A DNA stretch of 64,000 nt from Anaerolineales bacterium. GTDB lineage: Bacteria > Chloroflexota > Anaerolineae > Anaerolineales > Villigracilaceae. Position numbers and translations under genes: made by a program. The notes under the pieces are model-generated. The model had not been told where the DNA came from, did not search any database, and saw nothing but the letters and a program-made list of their open reading frames with translations. The stretch is from the NCBI GenBank assembly GCA_020634885.1, contig JACKAW010000003.1:1-64000 (forward strand). The letters are read 5' to 3'. Of the stretch, positions 8,172 to 16,830 are shown one piece after another. The number at the start of each line of letters is the position of its first letter. Positions within the stretch are counted from its first letter, which is position 1.

Positions 8172-9752
8172 ATGACAGAAAATGCAAATCGCCAGATTGC
8201 CCGCGCTGCGGGAACCGTGATGTTCGCCATCCTTTTTGGTCAGATCATGGGTTTGGTACGCGGCATTATTGTTGCGCGTACTTTTGGAGCTTCGCCAGAA
8301 CTGGATGCCTTCTTCGCCGCGAACCGCGTTTCAGAAACGCTGTTTCTTTTGGTGGCAGGTGGCGCGTTGGGCTCGGCATTCATCCCTACATTTACGGGGC
8401 TGCTCGCCAAAGATGAAAAGGATTCGGCATGGCGGCTGGCTTCTTCGCTTGCCAATGCGGTGACGTTGGTTCTGAGCCTACTGGCGCTGCTGGCTGGCAT
8501 GTTTGCCCCGCAGGTGGTGCGCTTCGCACTTGCCCCGGGCTTGGCTGCCGACCCCGAACTTTTTGCCCTCACTGTAAATTTGTTACGCATTCAATTGGTC
8601 TCTGCCGTTCTCTTCGGCTTGGGCGGATTGATCGTGGGTGTCTTGAATGCGCATCAGATATTTCTTGTGCCTGCACTCACGGCGGGGTTGTATCAACTGG
8701 GCATCATAATCGGCGCGGTCTTCCTTGCGCCATCCATGGGGATTTATGGTCTGGCATGGGGTGTGGTGATCGGGGCGACGCTGTATCTTCTTGTTCAACT
8801 TCCATCGCTCTTCAAATTGATCGTGGAGCACCGGTCGCTGGTGACTTTCTCGTTGGGCTTGCAAGATTCCAATGTCCGTCAGGTTATTTTTCTCATGGGT
8901 CCGCGCCTGTTGGGGGTGGCGGTGGTGCAGTTGAATTTTTGGGTGAATACCTGGCTGGCTTCGCAAATGTCGGCAGGTAGTGTGACGGGGTTGTATTACG
9001 GCTTTTCATTGATGTTGATGGCGCAAGCCGCGATTGCCCAGTCGGTGGCAATTGCCGCCATGCCAACCTTCTCTGCGCAACATGCGCTCGGCAAACAGGA
9101 TGAGATGCGCTCGTCTCTGGCTTCGTCGCTGCGGGGGGTGATCCTTTTGGCTTTGCCCGCCAGTGTCGGCTTGATGGTTTTGCGTGAGCCGATCATTGCC
9201 CTGTTGTATCAGCGCGGTGAATTTAACGAACGCTCGGTGGAGATCGTGGCGTGGGCGTTGCTTTGGTATGCGGCGGGGATGCTTGGGCATTCGATCATGG
9301 AAATTTTGACGCGCGCCTTTTATGCCCAGCATGATACGAAGACCCCGGTCATGATCGGTACAGTGGCGATGGTTTTAAATATTGTATTTAGTGTGGCATT
9401 TTCGCGGTTGTTCACCTCCATTGGTTGGATGCCGCATGGCGGGCTGGCGCTGGCAAACTCACTTGCCACGGCGCTTGAAGCGACGGTTCTGTTCGTGATG
9501 ATGCGCAAACGCCTGAACGGTATCGAAGGCGGGCATATCCTGCGCGGAGCGGTTCCCTCGCTGATCGCGGGCGGCGGTATGGCGCTGGCATTGCTCGGTT
9601 TGCTTAAGTATGGGGCGGGTCTTCGTGTGTGGCTGCTCGCGCCCGCCGGAGTTGTTTTAGGCGGTGCGGTCTACTTCGTGGTTTTGTGGGCGCTGCGTGT
9701 TCCTGAGCTACGTTACATCATCAACGGTGTAATGCGAAGATTAAAAAGATAA
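8172..9752 (+). CDS. murJ: Lipid II flippase MurJ
   Basis: 526 residues with about 14 membrane spans. The N-terminal half has typical MurJ/MviN features: GLVRGIIVARTFG, LDAFFAANR and LLVAGGALGSAFIPTF, and later GVVIGATLYLLVQLP and LLYQRGEFN. It moves the peptidoglycan precursor lipid II across the cytoplasmic membrane. The length is normal for the family. The gene is divergent from the PLD lipoprotein, has no Shine-Dalgarno, and its ATG sits 9 nt after a TATAAT. It converges on the PAP2-like gene with a terminator between them. Confidence 0.92.
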   Translation: MTENANRQIARAAGTVMFAILFGQIMGLVRGIIVARTFGASPELDAFFAANRVSETLFLLVAGGALGSAFIPTFTGLLAKDEKDSAWRLASSLANAVTLVLSLLALLAGMFAPQVVRFALAPGLAADPELFALTVNLLRIQLVSAVLFGLGGLIVGVLNAHQIFLVPALTAGLYQLGIIIGAVFLAPSMGIYGLAWGVVIGATLYLLVQLPSLFKLIVEHRSLVTFSLGLQDSNVRQVIFLMGPRLLGVAVVQLNFWVNTWLASQMSAGSVTGLYYGFSLMLMAQAAIAQSVAIAAMPTFSAQHALGKQDEMRSSLASSLRGVILLALPASVGLMVLREPIIALLYQRGEFNERSVEIVAWALLWYAAGMLGHSIMEILTRAFYAQHDTKTPVMIGTVAMVLNIVFSVAFSRLFTSIGWMPHGGLALANSLATALEATVLFVMMRKRLNGIEGGHILRGAVPSLIAGGGMALALLGLLKYGAGLRVWLLAPAGVVLGGAVYFVVLWALRVPELRYIINGVMRRLKR

Positions 9753-9754
9753 AT

Positions 9755-9787
9755 AAAAAATTCCCTCTATTTCGGAGGGAATTTTTT
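9755..9787. terminator. Bidirectional terminator between murJ and the PAP2-like gene
   Basis: AAAAAATTCCCTC / GGAGGGAATTTTTT with a 6-nt loop. It lies directly after the murJ stop and 13 nt beyond the stop of the convergent gene. Confidence 0.85.
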
Positions 9788-9799
9788 ATTCAACATCCA

Positions 9800-10252
9800 T
9801 CAATGCCAGATCGACCACTGAATGATGGCAACCAGCAGACCCAGTATGATGCCACCGATCACTTCCAGTGGAGTGTGACCGATCACTTCTTTCAGGTCGT
9901 CTTCGCTCCATGTGTGTCCATGCAAGAGCTCGTCGAAGAGGACGTTAATCCGCTCGGCGTGTTTACCTGCCTGCCTGCGGACTCCGGCGGCATCGTGGGC
10001 GATGATCATGGTCACGGCAACTGCCATGCCGAAGATGGGGTTGTCGAAGCCGTAATACAGGGCAACGGCGAGCGTACCAGCCACCATCAACGCGGTATGT
10101 GAAGAGGGCATCCCGCCAGCGGCGAAGAACATTGCCCAAAGCCAGCGGCGAGAACGCAAATATTCGGTGGGAATTTTTAACGCCTGTGCCAGCAGCCACC
10201 CTGTCAGCACGGCGATCAAAACTTTGTTTTGAAAAATATCGAGAATGTTCAT
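9800..10252 (-). CDS. Divergent PAP2 family membrane protein (DUF212 type)
   Basis: 150 residues, four hydrophobic segments. The motifs AAGGMPSSHTALM and AHDAAGVRRQAGKHA match the divergent PAP2 (DUF212) family, a relative of membrane acid phosphatases that includes plant and bacterial members of unknown substrate. The ATG overlaps the xseB stop by 3 nt (ATGA arrangement), so it is translated as the last gene of the xseA-xseB transcript. A role in lipid or polyprenyl phosphate hydrolysis is only a family-level guess. Confidence 0.85.
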   Translation of the reverse strand: MNILDIFQNKVLIAVLTGWLLAQALKIPTEYLRSRRWLWAMFFAAGGMPSSHTALMVAGTLAVALYYGFDNPIFGMAVAVTMIIAHDAAGVRRQAGKHAERINVLFDELLHGHTWSEDDLKEVIGHTPLEVIGGIILGLLVAIIQWSIWH

Positions 10253-10494
10253 TCAGTTTCCTCTTCAAACTCTAAAAGGGTTTCTCCTGCCAGTTTTTGT
10301 ACTTTCAGTTGAGCGGATTCCAATAAAGCGCCGCATCGAGCTGTGAGAGCCTGTCCACGTTCGTAAAGTTTGAGCGCCTCTTCAAGCGGATTTTGCTCGC
10401 CTTCCAGCGCTTCTACGATCCCTTCCAGTTCGGCAAGGGCTTCTTCGTAGGTGAGTTCTTCAACAGGTTTTTGGGTTGATTTTGATTTTGCCAT
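10249..10494 (-). CDS. xseB: Exodeoxyribonuclease VII small subunit
   Basis: 81 residues with the compact helical XseB signature: TYEEALAELEGIVEALE, then LEEALKLYERGQAL. It binds the large subunit to form exonuclease VII, which degrades single-stranded DNA. It begins 1 nt after the xseA stop and its own stop overlaps the next ATG, a tightly coupled operon. Length is typical. Confidence 0.93.
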   Translation of the reverse strand: MAKSKSTQKPVEELTYEEALAELEGIVEALEGEQNPLEEALKLYERGQALTARCGALLESAQLKVQKLAGETLLEFEEETE

Positions 10495-10495
10495 A

Positions 10496-11713
10496 TTAAC
10501 TCCGGTTCGCGTTTGAGGTTCGGGTCACTTGGAATTCGCCGTCTTGCACGCGGACGGTCATCTCGTCTTTTGCATCCGCAACACTGCCAACCACTTTGCC
10601 ATCGGAAGCACGGGTGAGGATGGCGTATCCACGTGCGAGGATGCCTGTGGGGTTCAGGGCTTGCAGCCGTTTGGAAACTCCATCCACGCGGGCAGATTGC
10701 AATTGGATGCGGTGAAGGATGGAGGAAGCCGCCTGACGGGTGAGTTCGTCAAGGCGTTGAATTTCAGATCGAATGCGTCTTTCGGGAGAAACATATTTGA
10801 GCCGCGCTGCCAGAGTGGAGATAAAAGTTCGATGGTCAGCGAGCAGGCTTGAGATTAAGTCTGTGAGGCGGGTTTGGGCGTAGGTCAAATTTGAGTGCAG
10901 GTCATCCAATGTGGTTTGAGTCGCTAATTCTGCGGCGGCGGTTGGGGTTGGCGCGCGCAGGTCGGCGGCGAAATCGCAGAGGGTGAAATCGGTCTCGTGC
11001 CCTACACCAGAGATGATAGGCGCCTGCGAAGCGGCAACGGCGCGTACTACGCGCTCGTCGTTGAACGCCCACAGGTCTTCAATGGAGCCGCCGCCACGGG
11101 CAATGAGGATCACATCGGGAGATTGCTTATTAAGAGAAACAAGCGCGTTGACCAGTGCGGGCGGGGCATCGACACCTTGCACGGGAGATGGCGTGAGGAT
11201 AACGCGTGCCATCGGCTGGCGGCGGCGGATGGTGTTGAGCATGTCGCGCAGTGCCGCGCCGGTAGCCGAGGTGACAATGCCAATGGTTTTGGGGAATTCG
11301 GGAATTTCTCGTTTTCGCTCTGAGTCGAACAAGCCTTCTGCTTCGAGCATGGATTTGAGGCGGAGAAACTCTTGAAAGAGTGCGCCTTCGCCTTTGGCTT
11401 GAATAAGGCTGGCGATCAGTTGGTATTGTCCCTGCGGTTCGTACACCGCGATCTTGCCATGCACTTCCACGGCTGCGCCTTCTTGCAAGGCGGGTCGCGT
11501 GCGCATGGCATCCATCTTCCACATCACACAGCGGAGGGAGGCATTTTTATCTTTGAGCGTAAAGTAGATGTGACCCGATGCCGGACGTGAAAGGTTTGAT
11601 ATCTCGCCCGTCACCCATACATCCTGCAATTCGGGGTTATCTTCCAACAATTTGCGAATGCGGAATGTGATCTGGGAAACGGTTAATGTTTCAGAGAAAA
11701 GGTTCGGTTGCAT
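10496..11713 (-). CDS. xseA: Exodeoxyribonuclease VII large subunit
   Basis: I place the start at MQPNLFSETLTVSQ (ATG 11711-11713), giving 405 residues, the usual length. The frame is open back to 11902, but that extension is unlike the family and would overlap the divergent HIT gene. An OB-fold domain (VWVTGEISNLSRPASGHIYF) is followed by the catalytic domain (GIVTSATGAALRDM, RGGGSIEDLWAFNDE, SGVGHETDFTLCDFAADLRA) and a coiled-coil C-terminus. A TATCCT lies 9 nt before the ATG, so a leaderless start is possible. Confidence 0.93.
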   Translation of the reverse strand: MQPNLFSETLTVSQITFRIRKLLEDNPELQDVWVTGEISNLSRPASGHIYFTLKDKNASLRCVMWKMDAMRTRPALQEGAAVEVHGKIAVYEPQGQYQLIASLIQAKGEGALFQEFLRLKSMLEAEGLFDSERKREIPEFPKTIGIVTSATGAALRDMLNTIRRRQPMARVILTPSPVQGVDAPPALVNALVSLNKQSPDVILIARGGGSIEDLWAFNDERVVRAVAASQAPIISGVGHETDFTLCDFAADLRAPTPTAAAELATQTTLDDLHSNLTYAQTRLTDLISSLLADHRTFISTLAARLKYVSPERRIRSEIQRLDELTRQAASSILHRIQLQSARVDGVSKRLQALNPTGILARGYAILTRASDGKVVGSVADAKDEMTVRVQDGEFQVTRTSNANRS

Positions 11714-11805
11714 CGTGGTGCGTAGGATAATCGAAAACAAAGGTTTATGGAAGGAGACATATTGAGAAACCGTTAAGACGGCAAAACACATGTTTATTTT
11801 TCGCC

Positions 11806-11811
11806 TATAAT
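11806..11811 (+). promoter_or_regulatory. -10 box 7 nt before the HIT gene start (leaderless candidate)
   Basis: TATAAT, then 7 nt, then ATG. There is no purine-rich ribosome site. No convincing -35 hexamer is seen at the usual distance. Confidence 0.55.
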
Positions 11812-11818
11812 CACCTGC

Positions 11819-12304
11819 ATGAAACATCTTTGGTCGCCCTGGCGCATGAAATACATTGAAAACCATAAAAAAGAAAAAGGCTGCGTTTTCTGCAACGCAC
11901 AAGCCAAAGCCGATGACGCCGAGAATCTGATCGCTTTTCGCGGAAGATTCTCGTATGTGATCCTAAACCGCTACCCCTACACCAGCGGACATTTGATGGT
12001 GATTCCATTCGAGCATGTTTCATCTCTCGAAGAACTGACCTCCGAAGTCCGCGCTGAAATGATGGAACTGACCTCGCGCTGTACCACTGAACTTCGCACG
12101 ATCTACAAACCGCAGGGATTCAATGTCGGCATTAATATCGGCGAAGCGGCAGGCGCAGGCGTACTTGGACATGTTCACATTCACATCGTGCCGCGCTGGG
12201 CAGGTGACACCAATTTCATGTCATCGGTCGGTGAAACCCGCGTATTACCCGAATCGTTGGAAGAAACCTATGAACGGGTAAAAAAGGCTTTTGCCTCTAC
12301 ATAA
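11819..12304 (+). CDS. HIT family protein, Ap4A phosphorylase-like
   Basis: 161 residues. The histidine triad is HVHIH at 118-122 within GHVHIHIVPRW. The N-terminus WSPWRMKYIE with CVFC (Cys22, Cys25) resembles the zinc-containing diadenosine tetraphosphate phosphorylase group of HIT proteins. These hydrolyse or phosphorolyse dinucleoside polyphosphates and nucleotide conjugates. Divergent from xseA; the exact substrate is not readable from the sequence. Confidence 0.88.
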   Translation: MKHLWSPWRMKYIENHKKEKGCVFCNAQAKADDAENLIAFRGRFSYVILNRYPYTSGHLMVIPFEHVSSLEELTSEVRAEMMELTSRCTTELRTIYKPQGFNVGINIGEAAGAGVLGHVHIHIVPRWAGDTNFMSSVGETRVLPESLEETYERVKKAFAST

Positions 12305-12346
12305 AAGATCAATCAAAATGGGGGGCGATATGATCTGGAGAATATC

Positions 12347-13882
12347 ATGCGAACCCCAACAAGGTTTTCTATTTTTATTTTGGTCAGCCTATTTCTGGTT
12401 TCCTGCTTAAACACACAAAGTGAATCCACACCCACACAACCTCCCGCCGCGCCAACACCCACTCAGATACCCGCCCCAACCGCCACACCACTTGTCACAG
12501 AACAAGACAACCCGCTGACAGGCTTGCCCGTTGAAGATAGCAGCCTGCTCGACCTGCCCGCTTTGCTCGTTTCCATTTCACACTTTCCAGTCGAGGCGCG
12601 TCCGCAGGCGGGGCTTTCCTTTGCGCCGTGGGTCTTCGAGTTCTACATCACCGAAGGCGCAACCCGCTTCCTCACCGTGTTCTACGGAAAATTTCCCGAA
12701 CCCGAAGTACCCGTCACTGGCGATTGTGAAATCCGTAGAGAGCCTTTCACGCAAACAGACCTAATACTCGGAAACCGCGTCTGGTTCGATCAAAACGCAA
12801 ACCACACGCAAGAAGCCTGGGAGCCGGGCATTGGCGGCATCTGCGTTTATCTCTATCAAGAGAACGGCACACTCCTGCAACAGACCACCACAGATAGCAA
12901 TGGCTACTATGGTTTCAACGTCACACCTGGAAGGTATGTTGTCGATTTTCAAGCCCCGCCTTGGATGCAGTTCGTGCAGAAAAATGCCGGGGATGAAGAA
13001 AAGGACAGTGACGCCGAACCAGCCAACGGTCAGACCGAGGCGGTGGGATTAAGTGCATCGCTTCAAAACGTAGACGCAGGCTTGATTCTCACCTCCGAGC
13101 CTCCGGCTACATCCGAGCTTCCCCCCGCCAAAGCAGGACCCGTCCGCTCGGGGCGGCTGCTCTACGCCGATATCGCCGAGTTCTTCCCCGATTCTTGTTT
13201 GATCTACGCCTTCGCCTCGCCCGAAGTGCTGGAGCTAATTCCGCAGTGTTATTTTGTTCATCACGACATTCAAGGCGGCGGCTACATGCTTGAGATCGAC
13301 GAACTCAAACGCCTTGCCGAAGAAAGCAAACAGTACGATGTGGATTATTCCAGCAACGCCTTCGATGAAACCCCACCCGAGGGCGGCGAACCCGCCCTGC
13401 GATTGCACACGTACATCGCTTACCTCAACCAATCGGCATGGGTGTACGATGCCGCCTCGCAAAGTTACTGGCGTTATGTAGACGATGCCGACTACGACAA
13501 CGCGGGCGTTCTCCACCTTGATACAGACCGCCTCAACGGACGGCAACTGCAATTTGAAAATGTGATCGTGATATTCACCGAGCATGATGTGATCTCACCC
13601 ACCAATCTCGATATTCACCTCGAAGCCGATAAAACCGGCTATGCCATGCTCTTCCGCGACGGCTTGAAATACGATGTGTTCTGGAATACCGAATTGACCG
13701 ATGCCGAAATTCAAAGCGGACGCCACAAGCCGATCAAACTCATCAACCCCGATACGGGGCAGCTCATGCCGCTCAAACCCGGGCGCACCTGGTTCATCGT
13801 CGTTACGCCCAATACGCCGGTCACTGAAGAAAAACCCGCCAATTGGTATCTCGATTTTGCCCAACCCAAAGGGGCAAAGTAA
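12347..13882 (+). CDS. DUF3048 lipoprotein with inserted SdrD-B-like domain, paralog A
   Basis: 511 residues. The signal peptide ends in a lipobox at Cys20 (LVSC), followed by a Pro/Thr linker. DUF3048 (YerB) begins at about 55 with NPLTGLPVED and continues through ARPQAGLSFAPWVFEFY and EGATRFLTVFYG to about 117. An SdrD-B-like domain (about 139-247: GNRVWFDQNAN, EPGIGGICVYLY, TTTDSNGYYGF, NAGDEEKDSDAEP, VDAGLIL) interrupts it. DUF3048 then resumes at GPVRSGRLLYADI and ends with the C-terminal part (YAMLFRDGLKYDVFW, LKPGRTWFIV). GGAG lies 8 nt before the ATG. It is a surface lipoprotein of unknown role, followed directly by its paralog. Confidence 0.8.
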   Translation: MRTPTRFSIFILVSLFLVSCLNTQSESTPTQPPAAPTPTQIPAPTATPLVTEQDNPLTGLPVEDSSLLDLPALLVSISHFPVEARPQAGLSFAPWVFEFYITEGATRFLTVFYGKFPEPEVPVTGDCEIRREPFTQTDLILGNRVWFDQNANHTQEAWEPGIGGICVYLYQENGTLLQQTTTDSNGYYGFNVTPGRYVVDFQAPPWMQFVQKNAGDEEKDSDAEPANGQTEAVGLSASLQNVDAGLILTSEPPATSELPPAKAGPVRSGRLLYADIAEFFPDSCLIYAFASPEVLELIPQCYFVHHDIQGGGYMLEIDELKRLAEESKQYDVDYSSNAFDETPPEGGEPALRLHTYIAYLNQSAWVYDAASQSYWRYVDDADYDNAGVLHLDTDRLNGRQLQFENVIVIFTEHDVISPTNLDIHLEADKTGYAMLFRDGLKYDVFWNTELTDAEIQSGRHKPIKLINPDTGQLMPLKPGRTWFIVVTPNTPVTEEKPANWYLDFAQPKGAK

Positions 13883-15511
13883 ATGATGAATTTATCAAAA
13901 AAACTTTTTGTATTTGCTCTTGCGCTGAGCATACTTTCAGCGTGCGGCGCGAATCCCGAAAATAAAACGCCAACTCTCACACTATCGGCTTCGCCCACAA
14001 ACGCAGCGACATTCACTACCGCACCAACCTCCACACCACAGGCACACAGCACACCCATTGCCCTCGGACCCAATCAAGAAAATTTCCCTGCTAACATCAA
14101 CCCGCTCACCGGCTTGCAGGTTGAAGACCCTTCGTGGTTAAAACTGCCTGCCGTGTTGGTTTCGGTCAGCAACAGTCCGGTTACGGCGCGACCCCAGGCG
14201 GGGTTGAGTTTTGCAGCGTGGGTCTTTGAATTTTATATCGGCGAAGGCGCCACACGATTCATGTCCGTTTTTTACGGCGGTGCCCCGAGGCACATTCCAA
14301 ACGTCGGCGGCGGATGCAATGGCGAAAGTTCACCGCCAGCAGAAGATTGGGTCGGCAATCGGGTGTGGCTCGATGAAAACGCCAACGGTGTGCAGAATGA
14401 TTGGGAGGCGGGCGTTTCCGGCGTATGCGTCCGCCTGATGGACGGGATCAGCCGCGAGGTCCGTGCTGAGGCGGTGACTGATTCGAACGGTTATTTTTGG
14501 CTGCCACGCTCGGGCGGCGAAGCCATCCTGCAATTTATCAAACCCAAATTTTATGAATTCACTCAGGCGAACATCGGCGATGAAGACCACGACAGTGACG
14601 CGAATCAAGCAACGGGCGAAACGGATATTTTCACAGCGGACGCTTCCGCCTCTTTCTTCGACGCAGGCTTGATCCTGACCCGTGAGCCTGCCCCCACGCC
14701 GACAGTTGCTGTGACCGGCACGCCGCCCAATTGGTACATTCCGCAAGAGGCATACATCGGACCGATCCGCTCGGGGCGCTTGACCTATAACAATATCGGC
14801 GCAATGTTTCCAAACTCATGCCTGGTGTATGCCAGCGCGGCAAGGGATATCGGGCAGATGCTCAACGGCTGCGAGATCATCTACGGCGTGGACTCATCCA
14901 CCCCTAACAGCGCCCTGCTCCCCGTCACCCATTTGCGGGAACTGGCAGAACAAAACGTCAATGCAGCCCAGCCCGTGAACTACTCTGGTAATCTTTTTGC
15001 AGATGCGGTTCCGGTAAATGGCAAACCGGCATTGGCAATGGATGTTTACTATCATGCCTATACGCAAGCCTACTGGGAATACGATTCTGCTTCGGGGAGT
15101 TACCTGCGCTGGACAGACACTGCCGATGGCACTGGGACATTCCTGCCTCACACCGACCGGTTAACCGGCAGGCAATTGGCATTTGAAAATATCGTTGTGT
15201 TATTTGCAGATCACAACCGCTACCGCCACAACCAATTTGAAATTGATCTTGGCAGCGGGCAGGCGGGTTTTGCCTACCTCTTCCGTGACGGGCTGGTGTA
15301 TAAAATCCGCTGGACGACCCGCAACCGCGAATGGGAAAAAGAAACCGGTCTGCCGCGCCCCATCTATTTTCTGGACGAGCAAAATAATCCCATTGCCCTG
15401 CACCCCGGGCAGACGTGGATTCATTTGATGACACCCTATTCGATTGTCGAAGATCAAGGGGATGGAAACTGGCTTTTGAAATTCGTCCAGCCCGCAGACC
15501 CGCAAGATTAG
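13883..15511 (+). CDS. DUF3048 lipoprotein with inserted SdrD-B-like domain, paralog B
   Basis: 542 residues, starting right after the stop of paralog A (a second ATG follows at once). Lipobox at Cys21 (LSAC). It has the same plan: DUF3048 part one at ~73-133 (NPLTGLQVED, ARPQAGLSFAAWVFEFY, EGATRFMSVFYGG), SdrD-B-like insert ~156-265 (GNRVWLDENANGVQNDWEAG, DSNGYFWLP, IGDEDHDSDANQATGE, FDAGLIL), then DUF3048 part two (GPIRSGRLTYNNIG, FAYLFRDGLVYKIRW, LHPGQTWIHL). The tandem pair clearly arose by duplication after the insertion. The two are diverged enough to suggest different binding partners. Confidence 0.8.
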   Translation: MMNLSKKLFVFALALSILSACGANPENKTPTLTLSASPTNAATFTTAPTSTPQAHSTPIALGPNQENFPANINPLTGLQVEDPSWLKLPAVLVSVSNSPVTARPQAGLSFAAWVFEFYIGEGATRFMSVFYGGAPRHIPNVGGGCNGESSPPAEDWVGNRVWLDENANGVQNDWEAGVSGVCVRLMDGISREVRAEAVTDSNGYFWLPRSGGEAILQFIKPKFYEFTQANIGDEDHDSDANQATGETDIFTADASASFFDAGLILTREPAPTPTVAVTGTPPNWYIPQEAYIGPIRSGRLTYNNIGAMFPNSCLVYASAARDIGQMLNGCEIIYGVDSSTPNSALLPVTHLRELAEQNVNAAQPVNYSGNLFADAVPVNGKPALAMDVYYHAYTQAYWEYDSASGSYLRWTDTADGTGTFLPHTDRLTGRQLAFENIVVLFADHNRYRHNQFEIDLGSGQAGFAYLFRDGLVYKIRWTTRNREWEKETGLPRPIYFLDEQNNPIALHPGQTWIHLMTPYSIVEDQGDGNWLLKFVQPADPQD

Positions 15512-15614
15512 GTTACACCAACCGCCCCATCCCCGCGCGGATAAGATACCCCACCACAAAACTCACCCCTATCGCAGACACGAGTCCCGCCACCTCGCCC
15601 CACCGCACGCTGAC

Positions 15615-15878
15615 CTAGGCATTCGCCAGCATGGATGCAATCCCACCGAGGAAAATAACGATGACAAGCGTGAGTACCATCATGCCCACTTCTTTGAGGA
15701 TTTTGGCGCGGGCGTGTTCGGTCCCTGCATGTTTGGTGTAGATGGCGTAGGTGGAGAGGGCGAGGGTAAGGAGTAAGGAAAGTATACCTAAAATCGGGCT
15801 GACTATTAGGTAAAGCATAAGCGAAAGCAATGTAACAACCAACAGCAAGATGGAAATTATCGGCAAGTATTTTTGCAT
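15615..15878 (-). CDS. Small membrane protein, probably cut short by an amber codon
   Basis: From MQKYLPII (ATG 15876-15878, GGAG 5 nt upstream) the protein has two long hydrophobic stretches and a third near its end (LTLVIVIFLGGIASMLANA). The frame is open further up to 15947 but would then overlap the lipoprotein gene. After the TAG at 15615-15617 the same frame runs on for 34 sense codons with another span-like stretch (AGLVSAIGVSFVVGYLI) to a TAA at 15513-15515, right beside the convergent DUF3048 gene. I infer a CAG-to-TAG change. It is the last gene of the 21-kb minus-strand locus; function unknown. Confidence 0.55.
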   Translation of the reverse strand: MQKYLPIISILLLVVTLLSLMLYLIVSPILGILSLLLTLALSTYAIYTKHAGTEHARAKILKEVGMMVLTLVIVIFLGGIASMLANA

Positions 15879-15912
15879 CTTGCTCCAAACAAACATGGGC
15901 TTAAATAACCAA

Positions 15913-16830
15913 TTATGGGAATATTGCATGATCTGAATAACCATCATATTGAAAACAATAAGATGACTGATTTATATAGCGGTTGTAAATTTCATTTTTA
16001 TCTAGCTCCAAACCCAACTCTTCTACTGGGTAAGGTTTCTCAGGTCTGAAGCTATAAATCGTGTATGGAACTAGATCGATACTCGAGTCATTTGGATCGG
16101 CAGTAACGATACGCAAATTAAAAATATCCTTATCATCAAGATTTGGGCAAAGTTCGTAAATGCCGTCGGAAACTTCATTGGCAGTACCATAGTAGTTTAT
16201 GAATAACTTCTCACTATCATAAATTACGTAAATACCATATGCGTCCCTGATACGAGGTGACTTAGGTGGATTAATATATATCCCATCAGGCATTCCGAGA
16301 TGCTCCAATACATACAACAGTGAAAATTTTTCAAACCGCTCGTGTTTTAATGGGACACTGTATCCATTTTCGGATGAATCGGTTGAAATGCTAAATCCTC
16401 TCACCTCTCCATTTTTCGACACATCTATATATAAGTTGCTATCCAAATATTCATAGTGCCCAACCACTACAGTGTTTGAATAACGGGGCTGATCTCCAAG
16501 TGGGTCATACAAGAAGAACTCAGGCGTCAATGTGTATTCGCCAATCATCTTAAAGGCGTCTTCCGCTAGCGTTTCCCCTGGAGTAACACCCCAAAGACAG
16601 GGCAAATCACAGCCGCCATTCTGGGATAGAAAATCATAGAATCGTTTTTGTTTATCGATTGTTAGAGTAGGGAAAAACTTAGGAGTAGGGCTAGGTGTAG
16701 GCACAATTGTAGCCGTGCCAGTCTTAGTTGCTGGCAAGAGTGTAGAAAATGTAACCACTGGCGTATTCGCATCAGGCACACAGGAAATCAAGCAGGCAAT
16801 TAGCAGGGGAAGGAAAATCACCTTTTTCAT
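15913..16830 (-). CDS. Lipoprotein of unknown function, translationally coupled to the metallopeptidase-like gene
   Basis: 305 residues with a lipobox at Cys17 (LISC), a Thr/Pro linker, and a globular part starting near residue 58 (DKQKRFYDFLSQNGGCDLPCLWGVTPGET). The PCLWGVTPG segment recurs in Chloroflexota lipoproteins of unknown role, in my recollection. Its ATG overlaps the stop of the upstream metallopeptidase-like frame by 4 nt (ATGA), so the two are expressed together. In a toxin-locus reading it would be the membrane-anchored immunity protein; that is inference. The DNA is visibly AT-rich compared with the core repeat upstream. Confidence 0.7.
   Translation of the reverse strand: MKKVIFLPLLIACLISCVPDANTPVVTFSTLLPATKTGTATIVPTPSPTPKFFPTLTIDKQKRFYDFLSQNGGCDLPCLWGVTPGETLAEDAFKMIGEYTLTPEFFLYDPLGDQPRYSNTVVVGHYEYLDSNLYIDVSKNGEVRGFSISTDSSENGYSVPLKHERFEKFSLLYVLEHLGMPDGIYINPPKSPRIRDAYGIYVIYDSEKLFINYYGTANEVSDGIYELCPNLDDKDIFNLRIVTADPNDSSIDLVPYTIYSFRPEKPYPVEELGLELDKNEIYNRYINQSSYCFQYDGYSDHAIFP

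Noticed and set aside
11714..11902. 63-residue N-terminal extension of XseA.
   Set aside because: It would overlap the divergent HIT gene and its promoter, and XseA proteins normally begin close to the LFSETLTVSQ segment.
15508..15888. 126-residue minus-strand reading frame over the small membrane gene.
   Set aside because: Its translation is His/Arg/Cys-rich without spans, has no ribosome site, and the competing frame encodes clear membrane helices.
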